A stretch of DNA of 64,000 bases, taken from assembly GCF_013367775.1 (NCBI RefSeq), contig NZ_CP055157.1:1-64000 (forward strand), given 5' to 3'. Position 1 is the stretch's first letter; each line of letters opens with the position of its first letter. Below, piece by piece: positions 1 through 9,413 of this stretch. The notes under the pieces are model-generated. The model saw only the letters and a list, made by a program, of their open reading frames with translations. It made no database searches and had not been told where the DNA came from. The stretch comes from Microbulbifer sp. YPW1 (GTDB lineage: Bacteria > Pseudomonadota > Gammaproteobacteria > Pseudomonadales > Cellvibrionaceae). Made by a program: the position numbers and the translations under genes.

Positions 1-66
1 TCTGTGTGCCTGGCGAGCTGGCAACGCTATGTTAGTCCCGGGGCGAGACGTTGGAAGCTGACAGAC

Positions 67-606
67 ATGAAAGAACAATACGCGCAAATTATCGAAGCCA
101 TTGGTGAAGACCTCGATCGTCCGGGTCTGAAAGACACTCCCCTGCGCGCCGCCAAGGCCATGCAGTACCTCACCCGCGGTTATCAGCAGACCCTGGATGA
201 CGTCGTCAACGACGCCCTCTTCCCCTCTGACTGCAGCGAGATGGTACTGGTCAAAGACATCGAACTGTATTCGCTGTGTGAACACCACCTGCTGCCGTTT
301 ATCGGTAAGGCCCACGTGGCCTACATTCCCGACGGTAAGGTACTGGGACTGTCCAAGGTGGCGCGCATTGTAGACATGTTTGCCCGCCGTTTGCAGATTC
401 AGGAACAATTGACTGTGCAAGTTGCGCAAACCATCCAGCAGGTAACCGGCGCCGCCGGCGTGGGTGTGATCATCGAAGCGAAGCACATGTGCATGATGAT
501 GCGCGGTGTGGAAAAGCAGAATTCGGTGATGAAAACCTCTGCCATGCTGGGCTCCTTCCGCAGCCAGCAGGCCACTCGCAACGAGTTTCTGTCCCTGATC
601 CGCTAA
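67..606 (+). CDS. folE: GTP cyclohydrolase I
   Basis: Converts GTP to 7,8-dihydroneopterin triphosphate, the first step of tetrahydrofolate synthesis, as a cytoplasmic decamer. The 179-residue product has the usual family length. It shows the zinc and active-site signature LCEHHLLPF, the GLSKVARIV segment, and the C-terminal MMMRGV motif with the zinc-binding Cys in KHMCM. The reading frame is open back to position 4, but ATG at 67, with GGAAG just upstream, matches family N-termini. A CHMI-family isomerase follows 28 bases downstream on the same strand and may be cotranscribed. The assignment is secure. Confidence 0.96.
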   Translation: MKEQYAQIIEAIGEDLDRPGLKDTPLRAAKAMQYLTRGYQQTLDDVVNDALFPSDCSEMVLVKDIELYSLCEHHLLPFIGKAHVAYIPDGKVLGLSKVARIVDMFARRLQIQEQLTVQVAQTIQQVTGAAGVGVIIEAKHMCMMMRGVEKQNSVMKTSAMLGSFRSQQATRNEFLSLIR

Positions 607-634
607 CCTTCAAGTACGCAAGGAGAGTCCGGCA

Positions 635-991
635 ATGCCACATCTGGTGATTGAGTATTCGCAAAAACTGGAAGACAGCATTTCCATTCCCGCCCTGATC
701 AGCAATGGCCAACAGGCGATGAGCGATACCGGACTCTTCAACGCGGGCGCGATCAAAACCCGCGCCCTGCCCTACCGGGATTTTGTGCTCGGCAAAAGCC
801 ACGAGGGTTCCAGCGATCTGTTTATCCATGCGGAAGTGCGAATTCTGGAAGGACGCACATTGAAGCAGAAAGAAGACCTGAGTGCGGCCATCTTCAATTA
901 CCTTTGCGAAGCGGCGCCGGAAGTGCCGGAAATTTCAGTGGAAATTCGCGAGATGGAAAAGGCGAGCTACTCCAAACGGGTTCCCTTTTAA
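635..991 (+). CDS. 5-carboxymethyl-2-hydroxymuconate Delta-isomerase family protein
   Basis: A small (118 aa) tautomerase-superfamily protein resembling CHMI (HpaF) of homoprotocatechuate breakdown. In that family the N-terminal Pro, exposed after Met removal, is the catalytic base; here the protein begins Met-Pro-His-Leu. The family segments SSDLFIHAEVRILEGR and the C-terminal EIREM are visible. The start has a good AAGGAGAG ribosome binding site. No other homoprotocatechuate genes are nearby, so the real substrate is uncertain. Its position directly after folE suggests a loosely linked housekeeping pair. Confidence 0.85.
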   Translation: MPHLVIEYSQKLEDSISIPALISNGQQAMSDTGLFNAGAIKTRALPYRDFVLGKSHEGSSDLFIHAEVRILEGRTLKQKEDLSAAIFNYLCEAAPEVPEISVEIREMEKASYSKRVPF

Positions 992-1004
992 CCGGGTTAA
1001 CCTG

Positions 1005-1898
1005 CTAACCAGTCCCCTCCAGGAACGGCAGAAACCAGCGCGCAATTGCCTCAGCCCCGTCTTCCATATGCAGGTGGTGACCGCCGGGAAATTCGCGGAT
1101 CGTGATATTAGCGTACAGCTCCGCCAGCGGACGGATACGCTCGATCATTCCCTGAATCCCGTCCTCACCCAATGCCAGGTAAATCGGCATGGTGGCCCGC
1201 TCCAGAAACGCCCGCACCTGCGCTTCATTCAATTTGGCCAGAGAGCTGGCCATCAGTTGCGGGTCATTACTCCAGGTGTAGCCCCCATCACACTGGCGCA
1301 CGCCCCGCGCGACCAGGCGCCGGGCGGCGTCATCGGTCAGCTTGAACAGGCCGTTTCTGCGCGCAGCCACCGCCACCTCCAGCGACTCGAACACCTTTGA
1401 CTTTCGTCCCCGATAACGCGCGCGCTGCTCAATCCCCCGGCGCAACGTCTCCGGCGCCTCGGCATCGGTGGTGGGTGGCGGCACCAGCCCGTCGATCAGT
1501 GCCAGGCGCTGTATGCGCTCCGGGAAAGTCGCTGCGGCAATCGTGGAAATCACCGCGCCGCGAGAGTGGGCCAGAACGGAGAACGACTCCCACTGCAGGG
1601 CATCGGCAATACCGAAAACATCTTCGATTTCCGTCCAGATGTTGTAATTGGCATCCCGGTGGCGGTGATAGCTCTGGCCGTGGCCGGCGAGATCCGCCGC
1701 CACCAGATTGAGGCTATCCAGAAACGGGGCCATGGCATCAAAGCTGGCGCAGTTGTCCAGCCAGCCGTGCAGCGCCAGCACTGGCACGCCGTCGGGATTA
1801 CCCCACTGGCGGCCGGCAATGGTGTTGCCCTGGATATCGAGAGTGATTTCGCGCGGAGACTGGTTCATGGGGAATACAGCACTGTCTGACGTTGGCAT
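1005..1898 (-). CDS. alpha/beta hydrolase (SERHL-like)
   Basis: A cytoplasmic alpha/beta-fold hydrolase of about 290 residues with unknown substrate. The oxyanion-hole motif LALHGWLDN comes early. The nucleophile elbow reads AHSRGA rather than the commoner GHSxGG. The catalytic His is likely in GGHHLHME near the C-terminus. The overall pattern resembles the serine-hydrolase-like (SERHL) group. An internal ATG at 1868 fits family N-termini better than the outer ATG, and neither has a clear ribosome binding site. It converges on the folE/CHMI pair. Confidence 0.82.
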   Translation of the reverse strand: MPTSDSAVFPMNQSPREITLDIQGNTIAGRQWGNPDGVPVLALHGWLDNCASFDAMAPFLDSLNLVAADLAGHGQSYHRHRDANYNIWTEIEDVFGIADALQWESFSVLAHSRGAVISTIAAATFPERIQRLALIDGLVPPPTTDAEAPETLRRGIEQRARYRGRKSKVFESLEVAVAARRNGLFKLTDDAARRLVARGVRQCDGGYTWSNDPQLMASSLAKLNEAQVRAFLERATMPIYLALGEDGIQGMIERIRPLAELYANITIREFPGGHHLHMEDGAEAIARWFLPFLEGTG

Positions 1899-1961
1899 AA
1901 ATGCTGACAGCGGCGCCCCGCGACCTCAATGGCCGCAGGGTTCAGATTGAGTGGCCGCGAT

Positions 1962-2420
1962 TTACGGCCGGTGTTGCAGCCATTCCAGCTCGGCGCAGTC
2001 CCGCGCCCACACATCGGCCCTCAGGCAGGCGAGACTGGCAGTGCCCATGGGATGCTCATCGCCGCTACCACAGAGGCCGTTGACCAGGCTGCCGACAAGG
2101 GGCTGGTGACTAACAAGCATCAGCGGGAACAGGGATTCATCCGCTTGCCCAAGCGCTTCCAGCAAGGCACTTAGCGGGGTTTCGCTGGTGAGCAGCTCCT
2201 GGAACTCGACCGCGAGACCAAAGGCCTCGGCGACTATCTTGGCGGTCTGTCGGGTACGCACAAACGGGCTGGCCCAGATGGTTTTCACCTGCGCCAGTTC
2301 CGATGCCCGCTCATTACACACCGCGGCAACCTCCGTGCGCCCCTCTTCGGTCAACGCCCGGGTCTCATCGCTTTTGCTGAAAGGCTCCGCATGGCCATGA
2401 CGCATGACAAACAACAGCAC
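1962..2420 (-). CDS. sixA: phosphohistidine phosphatase SixA
   Basis: A histidine-phosphatase-superfamily protein of 152 residues that removes phosphate from phosphohistidine, in E. coli from HPt domains and the nitrogen PTS. The catalytic RHG motif is at residues 7-9 (VMRHGHAEP). The second catalytic His is in LVSHQPLVG. It starts at GTG behind a GGGAGA site. It follows gpsA and two DUF4389 genes on the same strand, an arrangement I recall from pseudomonads. Confidence 0.92.
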   Translation of the reverse strand: MLLFVMRHGHAEPFSKSDETRALTEEGRTEVAAVCNERASELAQVKTIWASPFVRTRQTAKIVAEAFGLAVEFQELLTSETPLSALLEALGQADESLFPLMLVSHQPLVGSLVNGLCGSGDEHPMGTASLACLRADVWARDCAELEWLQHRP

Positions 2421-2466
2421 TACCGTCTCCCGTCAATTTAAATACAGCGGACCAAAAGCGACCCGG

Positions 2467-3069
2467 TTACTTGCGCTCACCGGAGGGTTTCTCTTCCCCC
2501 TCGCCAGATGCCGTCTCGGTTGCCTCGGCGGTATTCTCTGACGCGTCAGCACCCAGCTCGATCACGGTTTCATCTTCGGCTTTCTCGGATTTTTTGGCTT
2601 TGGCGGACTTGCGCTTCGCGGGTTTTTCTTCGGTCTTTTCCGACTCCACGACGGACTCCGCTTCCGCGGTTGCCTCTTCTGCCTCCGCCGCTACATCGGC
2701 TGCCTCTTCGGCAACCTCCGCTTGCTCTTCCTCGGCGATGACTTCGCCATCGAGCTCCTCGGCACTTTCGTAAGTGGAAAGGTCTTCTTCCTCAGACTCG
2801 GGCCATTCGGAAAACGGGAACGGCTTCTCTTCGGAGTTGTAAATCAGGAATTGCAGGGTCTGATAGATATACGAAGCAATCTGGTCACCCAGGCGACGCA
2901 GATTGTCATTGGCACCACCGGAGACGATGGCAAACAGGAATTGCGCAATGACCACGGCCAGCATGACAAAGCCGGCAATCTCCAGCAGCACGGCAAACAG
3001 CACCATATAAAGCAGGCGCATCCACTGGTTGGAGGAGGTCAGGTTATGTTTCAGTTCTTCATTGCTCAT
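2467..3069 (-). CDS. DUF4389 membrane protein with acidic Ala/Glu/Lys-rich tail
   Basis: A 200-residue inner-membrane protein of unknown function. Residues 1-95 form the DUF4389 part: a hydrophobic segment around residues 18-48, then LRRLGDQIASYIYQTLQFLIYNSEEKPFPFSEWP (split over positions about 57-91). Residues 95-200 are low-complexity, rich in Glu, Ala and Lys, and probably a disordered cytoplasmic tail. The DUF4389 half is a close paralogue of the next upstream gene at 3172-3450, so this is a tandem duplication in which one copy gained a tail. Its function cannot be inferred from sequence. Confidence 0.85.
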   Translation of the reverse strand: MSNEELKHNLTSSNQWMRLLYMVLFAVLLEIAGFVMLAVVIAQFLFAIVSGGANDNLRRLGDQIASYIYQTLQFLIYNSEEKPFPFSEWPESEEEDLSTYESAEELDGEVIAEEEQAEVAEEAADVAAEAEEATAEAESVVESEKTEEKPAKRKSAKAKKSEKAEDETVIELGADASENTAEATETASGEGEEKPSGERK

Positions 3070-3171
3070 TGGGCGATCACCAGTCCGTTGTTGGGCACCA
3101 CAAAATGGATTGGCCGGCGACTGCCGGCCGCGGGTACTACGTTTAAGGGCCGATCATAGATCGGAAAAATG

Positions 3172-3450
3172 TCAGGGCTGTGGCCACTCCGCAAACGGGA
3201 ATGGCTTCTCTTCGGTGTTGTAAATCAGGAATTGCAGGATCTGATAAATATAGGATGCAATCTGGTTGCCGAGCTGTCGCAGATTGTCGTTCGGGCCGCC
3301 AGATACGATCGAAAACAGGAATTGCAGTACGATCGCGGCCAGCATCACTACCCCGGCGACTTCCAGCAGGATCACAAACAACACCATAAACAGCAACCGC
3401 AGCCAGTGGTCGGCGGAGGTGAGATTGTGCTTCAGCTGTTCGTTATTCAT
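3172..3450 (-). CDS. DUF4389 domain protein
   Basis: A short (92 aa) DUF4389 membrane protein with unknown role. It has one long hydrophobic region (about residues 16-45) and the conserved QIASYIYQILQFLIYN and PFPFAEWP segments. ATG at 3450 was chosen because a good AGGACG site precedes it and its N-terminus MNNEQLKHNLTSA aligns with that of the neighbouring paralogue. It lies between gpsA and the longer DUF4389 gene on the same strand, probably in one operon ending with sixA. Confidence 0.88.
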   Translation of the reverse strand: MNNEQLKHNLTSADHWLRLLFMVLFVILLEVAGVVMLAAIVLQFLFSIVSGGPNDNLRQLGNQIASYIYQILQFLIYNTEEKPFPFAEWPQP

Positions 3451-3487
3451 GGTACGTCCTATCAGTAGAAATTTAGAGCTGTGCGAT

Positions 3488-4537
3488 TCAGGGCTTGGCC
3501 GAATAGGCCACGTCAAACGTCTGCTCGCCAGACATCAGCTCGCGGATGACCGTAGGAATCGGGGTACCTTCAAATAATATGGCGTGAATTGCAGAAACCA
3601 AGGGCATGTAGACGCCTAATTCATCAGCTTTCGCCTTAATCAGACGAACGGTGTTCACCCCTTCCGCCACCTGGCCGATCTCAGACACGGCTTCGTCGAG
3701 CTTTTTGCCCTTGCCCACCAGGTAACCTACCCGGTAGTTACGGCTGAGATCGGACGAGCACGTGAGGATCAGGTCACCAACGCCCGCCAAACCGATAAAC
3801 GTCATCGGGTCCGCGCCCACCGCCTCGGCAAAGCGCATCATTTCCGCCAGGGCGCGGGTGATCAACAGGCTGGTGGTGTTCTGCCCCCGCCCCAGTGCCA
3901 CCGCCATACCGGTGACGATGGCGTAAATATTCTTCAGCGCACCCGCCAGCTCAACACCGAATACATCGTTGCTGGAGTAGACGCGGAAAGTCTCGGAATG
4001 CAGAACCTTTTGAATGGTGGTGCACAGGGATTCATCTTCGCTGGCAATCACCGTCGCGGTGTAGTGGCCGGCGACGACTTCCTTGGCAAAGTTGGGGCCA
4101 CTCAGCACCCCCACACGCATGCCTTCGGTTTCCGAACGCAGGATATCGCTCATCAGGTGAAAGCTGTCGTGCTCGATGCCCTTGGTAAGGGAAATCAGCA
4201 TGGTGCCCGGGGCCAGCACCGGCGCGGCGCGGTGCACCACTTCGCGGAAAGATTTACTGGGGATTGCGACAAAGACAATCTGGCAGCCGCTGACGGCCTG
4301 CTCCAGGTCCGCCGTTACATTCAGGTCCGGGTGCAGGGCCACGCCCGGCAGATAATACTGGTTCTCGCGCTGGGCCATACAGGTGGCCGCGCGCTCCGCG
4401 TCGCGCATCCACTGGCGAGTATCGTGGCCATTGCCGGCAACGATATTCGCGATGGCAGTACCAAAGCTGCCACCACCGAGGATAGCGATGGATTTACGAG
4501 ATTCAGGGGCGCTCGAGGATACGTCTCTCTGGGTCAT
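3488..4537 (-). CDS. gpsA: NAD(P)H-dependent glycerol-3-phosphate dehydrogenase
   Basis: Makes sn-glycerol 3-phosphate from dihydroxyacetone phosphate for phospholipid synthesis; a cytoplasmic enzyme. The 349-residue protein has the dinucleotide-binding LGGGSFGTA near residue 20. It also has SLTKGIE, LSGPNFA and the catalytic-Lys region [12 protein letters not shown], followed by [14 protein letters not shown]. The N-terminal 14 residues before the Rossmann fold are longer than in E. coli and lack a clear ribosome binding site, so a slightly later start is possible. It heads the gpsA-DUF4389-DUF4389-sixA run. Confidence 0.96.
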   Translation of the reverse strand: MTQRDVSSSAPESRKSIAILGGGSFGTAIANIVAGNGHDTRQWMRDAERAATCMAQRENQYYLPGVALHPDLNVTADLEQAVSGCQIVFVAIPSKSFREVVHRAAPVLAPGTMLISLTKGIEHDSFHLMSDILRSETEGMRVGVLSGPNFAKEVVAGHYTATVIASEDESLCTTIQKVLHSETFRVYSSNDVFGVELAGALKNIYAIVTGMAVALGRGQNTTSLLITRALAEMMRFAEAVGADPMTFIGLAGVGDLILTCSSDLSRNYRVGYLVGKGKKLDEAVSEIGQVAEGVNTVRLIKAKADELGVYMPLVSAIHAILFEGTPIPTVIRELMSGEQTFDVAYSAKP

Positions 4538-4762
4538 AACGCTCTGTGTTGTTTGCTGTGCAGCGGGGGATTATACGGAGCCTCGCCGCGGGGCCCAACG
4601 GCTCGGTAACAAATTGGTCATTTTTGCCAAGTTATCCATCAAATGCCGTCTGATAACGGCCATTTCGTGCAAAAAACCGGCAAGAAATTGATGAGGGAAA
4701 TATAGCCCAGAGTATACGGGCTGCGCGGGCATAAGAACCCGGAAACAGACGGGAAGAGTCAG

Positions 4763-4797
4763 AAAAACGCCCGGCCGGACAGCGCCAGCCGGGCGTT
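4763..4797 (-). terminator. Rho-independent terminator of htpG
   Basis: A perfect 10-bp stem (AACGCCCGGC paired with GCCGGGCGTT, 12-nt loop) lies 11 bases past the htpG stop. It is followed on the minus strand by a run of five T. Confidence 0.85.
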
Positions 4798-4807
4798 AAC
4801 CTATCGC

Positions 4808-6739
4808 TTAGCGATTGAGTTCCAGCAGCAGCGCGTTCAGGCGACGCACATAATCCGCCGGGTCCGCCAGCTGGTTGCCGGCCGCCAGGTTGGCCTGGTC
4901 CATCAGGATATTGGTGAGGTCCGCAAAGCGATCCTCATCCTGCTCCTGGTCCAGGCGCTGCACCAGCGGGTGGCTCGGGTTCAGCTCGAAAATCGGCTTG
5001 GCGTCCGGCAGGGACTGGCCCGCCTGCTCCAGAATACGGCGCATTTGCAGCCCCATATCGTTGTCGCTGGCCACCAGACACGCCGGGGAGTCCACCAGGC
5101 GCGTGGTAGCACGCACGTCTTCCACGCGCGCTTCCAGTACTTCCTTCACACGCTCTACCAGCGCACCGGATTCCTTCTCTACCTTTTCGCGCTCGGCCTT
5201 GTCGTCTTCGTTTTCGGCTTCGCCCAGATCCAGCGCGCCCTTGGCCACGTCCTGGAACTGCTTACCGTCAAACTCCTGCATATGGCCGACGAACCACTCG
5301 TCCACCTGGTCGGTGAGCAACAGTACCTCGATACCTTTCTTGCGGAAGACTTCCAGATAGGGGGAAGACTTGGCGGTAGCGAAATTATCCGCGCACACGT
5401 AGTAGATGTGCTTCTGGCCATCCTTCATGCGACCCACGTAGTCTTCCAGGGACTGGTCCTGCTTTTCGCTGTCGGTGTGGGTGGTGGAGAAGCGCAGCAG
5501 CTTGGCGATTTTTTCCTTATTGGAGAAATCTTCCGCCGGCCCTTCTTTCATCACAGAACCGAACAGGTCCCAGAACTGCTGGTACTGGTCCGCGTCTTTC
5601 TTCGCCAGCTTGTCCAGCATATCCAGCACGCGCTTGGTCAGCGCACTCTTGATGGCATCGGTGTTTTGATCTTTCTGCAGGATCTCGCGGGAAACGTTCA
5701 GTGGCAGGTCATTGGAGTCCAGCACCCCTTTGACGAAGCGCAGGTACAGCGGCAAGAACTGCTCGGCGTCGTCCATGATGAAAGTGCGCTGTACGTACAG
5801 CTTGAGACCACGGGCGGCATCGCGCTGGTACAGGTCGAACGGCGCGCGTGCGGGGATATACAGCAGGCTGGTGTAGTCCAGCTTGCCTTCCACACGGTTG
5901 TGGCTCCAGGTCAGGGGATCGTCGAAGTCGTGGGAGATGTGCTTGTAGAATTCCTTGTACTCCTCGGATTTCACCTCGGAGCGCGGGCGCGTCCACAGGG
6001 CCTGGGCGGCATTGACCGCTTCAAACTCAGGGGCCTTGTCTTCTTTGTTGTCGTCTTCCGCGGTCGGCGACTCTTCACTCGCCGCAGGCGCTTGCTTCAG
6101 CATCTCCACCGGGATGGCGATGTGATCGGAATACTTCTTGATGATGGAGCGCAGGCGCCAGTCGTCGGCGAACTCTTTGGCTTCCTCTTTCAGGTGCAGT
6201 ACCACACGGGTACCGCGGTTCGGCCACTCGACGTTCTCGACGGCGTACTCGGCTTCACCGCTACACTCCCAGTGCACGCCCTGGCTGGCGTCGGAGCCCG
6301 CGCGGCGGGTAAACACGTCTACCTTGTCGGCGACGATAAACGCGGAGTAGAAACCAACCCCGAACTGGCCGATCAGGTGGGCGTCCTTTTTCTGGTCGCC
6401 GGTGAGGTTCTGCATAAAGCTGGCGGTGCCGGAGCGGGCGATGGTGCCGAGGTTCTCAATCACCTCGTCACGGCTCATGCCAATACCGTTGTCGCTGATG
6501 GTGAGGGTGCCGGCGTCCTTGTCGAACTCGATGCGAATGCGCAGATCCGGGTCTTCCGCCAGCAGTTCCGGCTTGGAGAGGGCTTCAAAACGCAGCTTGT
6601 CCGCGGCGTCGGATGCATTGGAAACCAGCTCGCGCAGGAAAATCTCCTTGTTGGAGTACAGCGAGTGGATCATCAGGTGCAGCAGCTGTTTGGCTTCTGT
6701 CTGGAAGCCGTGGCTTTCTTTATGCGCCTCAACTGTCAT
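4808..6739 (-). CDS. htpG: molecular chaperone HtpG (Hsp90)
   Basis: Bacterial Hsp90, an ATP-driven cytoplasmic chaperone, of 643 residues (family about 620-640). The N-terminal GHKL ATPase motifs are plain: [27 protein letters not shown] and [12 protein letters not shown] Glu/Asp-rich linker around residues 220-240 precedes the middle domain, and the C-terminal dimerisation part follows. A strong GGGGAG site precedes ATG. A sigma-32-type promoter and a long inverted repeat lie just upstream, and a terminator sits directly downstream, so it is probably a single-gene, heat-induced unit. Confidence 0.98.
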   Translation of the reverse strand: MTVEAHKESHGFQTEAKQLLHLMIHSLYSNKEIFLRELVSNASDAADKLRFEALSKPELLAEDPDLRIRIEFDKDAGTLTISDNGIGMSRDEVIENLGTIARSGTASFMQNLTGDQKKDAHLIGQFGVGFYSAFIVADKVDVFTRRAGSDASQGVHWECSGEAEYAVENVEWPNRGTRVVLHLKEEAKEFADDWRLRSIIKKYSDHIAIPVEMLKQAPAASEESPTAEDDNKEDKAPEFEAVNAAQALWTRPRSEVKSEEYKEFYKHISHDFDDPLTWSHNRVEGKLDYTSLLYIPARAPFDLYQRDAARGLKLYVQRTFIMDDAEQFLPLYLRFVKGVLDSNDLPLNVSREILQKDQNTDAIKSALTKRVLDMLDKLAKKDADQYQQFWDLFGSVMKEGPAEDFSNKEKIAKLLRFSTTHTDSEKQDQSLEDYVGRMKDGQKHIYYVCADNFATAKSSPYLEVFRKKGIEVLLLTDQVDEWFVGHMQEFDGKQFQDVAKGALDLGEAENEDDKAEREKVEKESGALVERVKEVLEARVEDVRATTRLVDSPACLVASDNDMGLQMRRILEQAGQSLPDAKPIFELNPSHPLVQRLDQEQDEDRFADLTNILMDQANLAAGNQLADPADYVRRLNALLLELNR

Positions 6740-6793
6740 GAATCGGTTCTCCCCTATTTAAATCATCTACAGCAGATCAGGTCAGGAGAGGTG

Positions 6794-6821
6794 ATATTGG
6801 GCCACAATCAGCCAATTCAAG
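6794..6821 (-). promoter_or_regulatory. sigma-32-type heat-shock promoter of htpG
   Basis: On the minus strand, CTTGAA (6816-6821) is separated by 14 bases from CCCAATAT (6794-6801). The E. coli sigma-32 consensus is CTTGAA and CCCCATnT with a 13-17 base spacer, so the -10 differs at one position. The predicted start of transcription is about 45 bases before the htpG ATG. htpG is a classical RpoH target. Confidence 0.7.
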
Positions 6822-6837
6822 CGCTGATTGCGGCCCA
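6798..6837. repeat. long inverted repeat overlapping the htpG promoter
   Basis: Two 15-base arms (6798-6812 and 6823-6837) are complementary except for one G/T position. They flank a 10-base spacer that contains the -35 element. It lies between the serine hydrolase stop and the htpG start. It could be a factor-independent terminator lacking a T-run, or an operator. Confidence 0.6.
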
Positions 6838-6871
6838 CCTATCGGGGAGGGAGTCGCTGGGGAGGTGACGT

Positions 6872-8131
6872 CTACTTTTTCGCCGCGGCGATCGCCTGGA
6901 CCAGCTTGCCGCGACCGGTGATATCGGCAATGAAATTGCCGGTCAGGTCTGAGATAACGCGAGACTCGGCGTTCATCAGGATCGCGATGCCCACCTTGCG
7001 CTTCTCGGAGTAAGCCACCGCGGCGCGGAAGCCAGCCACCCAGCCGCCGTGGAAGATGATCCGGTCATCGCCCACAGAATAGAGACGCCAGCCGAGGCCG
7101 TAACCAGCGTGGTCAATATAGTCACGCCAGATCCGGTGGCGCAGGTGGCGGCGGGTTTCCACGCGCTCGGTGGTGAGATCATCAATAACGTCGTGGGACA
7201 GCACATCCGGGTAGTAGCCCATCTGCGCCTTCAGCCACTGCCCCATATCGCTGATGCTGGCATTCACACCCGCGGCCGGTGCTGCCAGATAGTATTCCTT
7301 TTCCACCTTCACCGGACGCCAGCCGCGCCCGGTCTGCACATGGGGGGCGGCGCGGTTGTTGGCCGCCATAAAGCTCTCCCAACCCAGGGAGGCGTCTTCC
7401 ATTTCCAGCGGCGTGAAAAAGCGATCCTTGAGCTGGCGACTGTAAGGCACCCCGGTGGCCTTGTGGATCACATCCTCAATCAGGCTGAACAGCACATTCT
7501 GGTAGCCGTAGCACTTGCCCGGCTTGCAGTGGGGATCGATGGTGGCAAACATCGGCAGGATCTTGGACAGCGGCCGATTGTCTTCCAGGTAATTGTCGTA
7601 GGCGTTGGGCGTCAGCCCGGAGGAATGGCTCAGCAGGTGCTGCACCTGCAGCTGCATGGACAGCGCAGGCGTCTTGAAGCTGAGCTTCGGTACGTAGCGC
7701 ACCACCTTGTCGCCCCAGCTGAACTTCTGCTCGTGCTCCAGCACCGCTGCCATGCTGGCGGCAAAGGTTTTGGACACCGAAGCCAGGCGGAACACCGTGT
7801 GAGTGGTGACCTTGGCATGCTTGCCTTTTACCCGCACCCCGTAGGTATTCATCGCCACCACCTGGTCGTGATCGACGATCACATAGGCGGCACCGGGAAT
7901 CCCGTGCTGCTCCAGCAGCTGGCGGAAGTAGCGATCAAATTCCTTGGCACTGGCCTGAACATCCTTGCTTACCGCCTTGCCAGCGACGCGCGCGGATTTT
8001 TCCTGGCCCGCGGCATCCGCCACCGCCTGACCCGCGGCCAGCAGCGACAACGCCGCCAGGAGTGGTATCAACCTACCCTGGAGGCCCCGGAAACTGTTGG
8101 TAATACCCTGAATCACCGTGAAAAACACCAT
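6872..8131 (-). CDS. beta-lactamase-family serine hydrolase (periplasmic)
   Basis: A 419-residue exported penicillin-binding-protein-like serine hydrolase (class C beta-lactamase / esterase EstB family). The start at 8131 gives a signal peptide with a hydrophobic core at about residues 20-36 and a probable cleavage after AVADA. The catalytic SxxK is SVSK at 118-121, the YxN motif is YQN at 210-212, and HGG at 361-363 takes the place of KTG. An upstream in-frame extension to 8350 has no signal-like character and was not used. The substrate is unknown; a peptidase or esterase is more likely than resistance. It is transcribed toward htpG. Confidence 0.87.
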   Translation of the reverse strand: MVFFTVIQGITNSFRGLQGRLIPLLAALSLLAAGQAVADAAGQEKSARVAGKAVSKDVQASAKEFDRYFRQLLEQHGIPGAAYVIVDHDQVVAMNTYGVRVKGKHAKVTTHTVFRLASVSKTFAASMAAVLEHEQKFSWGDKVVRYVPKLSFKTPALSMQLQVQHLLSHSSGLTPNAYDNYLEDNRPLSKILPMFATIDPHCKPGKCYGYQNVLFSLIEDVIHKATGVPYSRQLKDRFFTPLEMEDASLGWESFMAANNRAAPHVQTGRGWRPVKVEKEYYLAAPAAGVNASISDMGQWLKAQMGYYPDVLSHDVIDDLTTERVETRRHLRHRIWRDYIDHAGYGLGWRLYSVGDDRIIFHGGWVAGFRAAVAYSEKRKVGIAILMNAESRVISDLTGNFIADITGRGKLVQAIAAAKK

Positions 8132-8516
8132 GTGCCGTACTGCAAACTGCCCCGGCGGCGACTCCCCATAAGGGGAAGCACACGGCCGAATATTTGTCGT
8201 GGAACTTGTATTAAGACTAGCAGCCCCGGAAAAAATTCTTGGCGATCGCACCTTTTTGCCGGGCCAGCGAACGCCACATATTCCACGCCGCAGCCACTGG
8301 TCACCGCGGACCCTGTCGCCGCTGCGCGCACATTGTAATAAAACTGGCACAAACGCGCACTGTTACGCAATTTTCACCCAGAAGCCATCACAAAACCCCG
8401 GCAGGTATCGCCCGCGGTAGCTAACCCGCAGCAGATTCTGCGGGCACAAAAAAACCGCCTGACGGCGGTTTTTCGAGCGATGGAGGGCAGTCTGTGCCCT
8501 CCCTCACAGACAGGCC
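8132..8516. other. intergenic region
   Basis: About 385 bases between the serine hydrolase start and the peroxiredoxin stop. Apart from the terminator at 8444-8473 I see no gene. The part next to 8131 should hold the hydrolase promoter, but no convincing elements were recognised. Confidence 0.5.
8444..8473 (-). terminator. terminator of the peroxiredoxin gene
   Basis: AAAACCGCC (8451-8459) pairs with GGCGGTTTT (8464-8472) across a TGAC loop. A-rich on the left and T-rich on the right, it can stop transcription both ways; its main role is 44 bases past the peroxiredoxin stop. Confidence 0.85.
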
Positions 8517-9119
8517 TTACAGCTTGTCGGAGTTCTCGCTCAGGTACGCAGCAACGCCTTCCGGAGAAGCGTTCATGCCTTTGTCACCTTCCTGCCAGCC
8601 AGCCGGGCAAACTTCGCCGTGCTCCTGGTGGAACGCCAGCGCGTCAACCATGCGCAGCATTTCGTCAACGTTACGGCCCAGCGGCAGATCGTTTACTACC
8701 TGGTGACGAACAACACCTTCTTCGTCGATCAGGAAGGAACCACGGAAAGCAACACCGCCTTCGGACTCAACGTCGTAGGCCTGGCAGATTTCGTGCTTGG
8801 TGTCGGCAACCAGGGTGTACTTGACCGGACCAATGCCGCCCTCGTTCACCGGGGTGTTACGCCAGGCGTTGTGGGAGAACTGGGAGTCGATGGAAACACC
8901 GATAACCTCAACACCGCGCTTCTGGAACTCTTCCAGACGGTGGTCGAATGCGATCAGCTCAGACGGACATACAAAGGTGAAGTCCAGCGGGTAGAAGAAG
9001 ATAACCGCCTTCTTGCCCTTGATGGTTTCCGCCAGGTTGTAGGTGTCAACGATCTCGCCGGTACCCAGTACTGCAGCTGCAGTGAAATCCGGAGCGGGCT
9101 TGCCTACTAATACGGCCAT
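8517..9119 (-). CDS. 2-Cys peroxiredoxin (AhpC/Prx1 type)
   Basis: Reduces hydrogen peroxide and organic hydroperoxides in the cytoplasm. The 200 residues contain the peroxidatic Cys51 in FTFVCPSE and the resolving Cys171 in GEVCPAGW. There is also a GGIG loop at 94-97, which in the family goes with sensitivity to over-oxidation, but no C-terminal YF motif is seen. A textbook AGGAGG site precedes ATG. It is divergent from bfd and sits beside an iron-storage block, consistent with shared oxidative-stress and iron control. A possible OxyR-like half site lies 80-95 bases upstream. Confidence 0.95.
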   Translation of the reverse strand: MAVLVGKPAPDFTAAAVLGTGEIVDTYNLAETIKGKKAVIFFYPLDFTFVCPSELIAFDHRLEEFQKRGVEVIGVSIDSQFSHNAWRNTPVNEGGIGPVKYTLVADTKHEICQAYDVESEGGVAFRGSFLIDEEGVVRHQVVNDLPLGRNVDEMLRMVDALAFHQEHGEVCPAGWQEGDKGMNASPEGVAAYLSENSDKL

Positions 9120-9200
9120 GAGAACCTCCTCAATGAGATATATGATTTACGGTGAAATTGTTCAATTTATAACCTTCGGCTATAGATTGATAAAAGCTTG

Positions 9201-9215
9201 ATAGGGGGCCGCTAT
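9201..9215. promoter_or_regulatory. OxyR-like half site (ATAG-N7-CTAT)
   Basis: One exact ATAG-N7-CTAT unit, the core of an OxyR tetramer half site, lies upstream of the peroxiredoxin gene. The second unit expected next to it is poor, so this is a weak call supported mainly by the target gene. Confidence 0.3.
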
Positions 9216-9413
9216 GATACACAGGCGCCTATGCCAGTCCCATTAAATTTTTATATAAAGGCGATAGCAGGCGCCACTACCCATCCCCACCGCAGACACC
9301 GCGATTTCGCGTCTTTTTTCCCCAAGAAACCCCGCCGACCAGCAAGTCAGGCAAACTGCTACCGACTGCGCAATCAACAACTAGAATATTTACTGAACAG
9401 TCGAATAATCTTA

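Noticed and set aside
4970..6868. A 632-codon plus-strand open frame opposite htpG
   Set aside because: Shadow of htpG codon usage; Leu/Gly/Val/His-rich translation without family features.
7049..8338. A 429-codon plus-strand frame opposite the serine hydrolase
   Set aside because: Antisense shadow; the minus-strand gene has catalytic motifs and a signal peptide.
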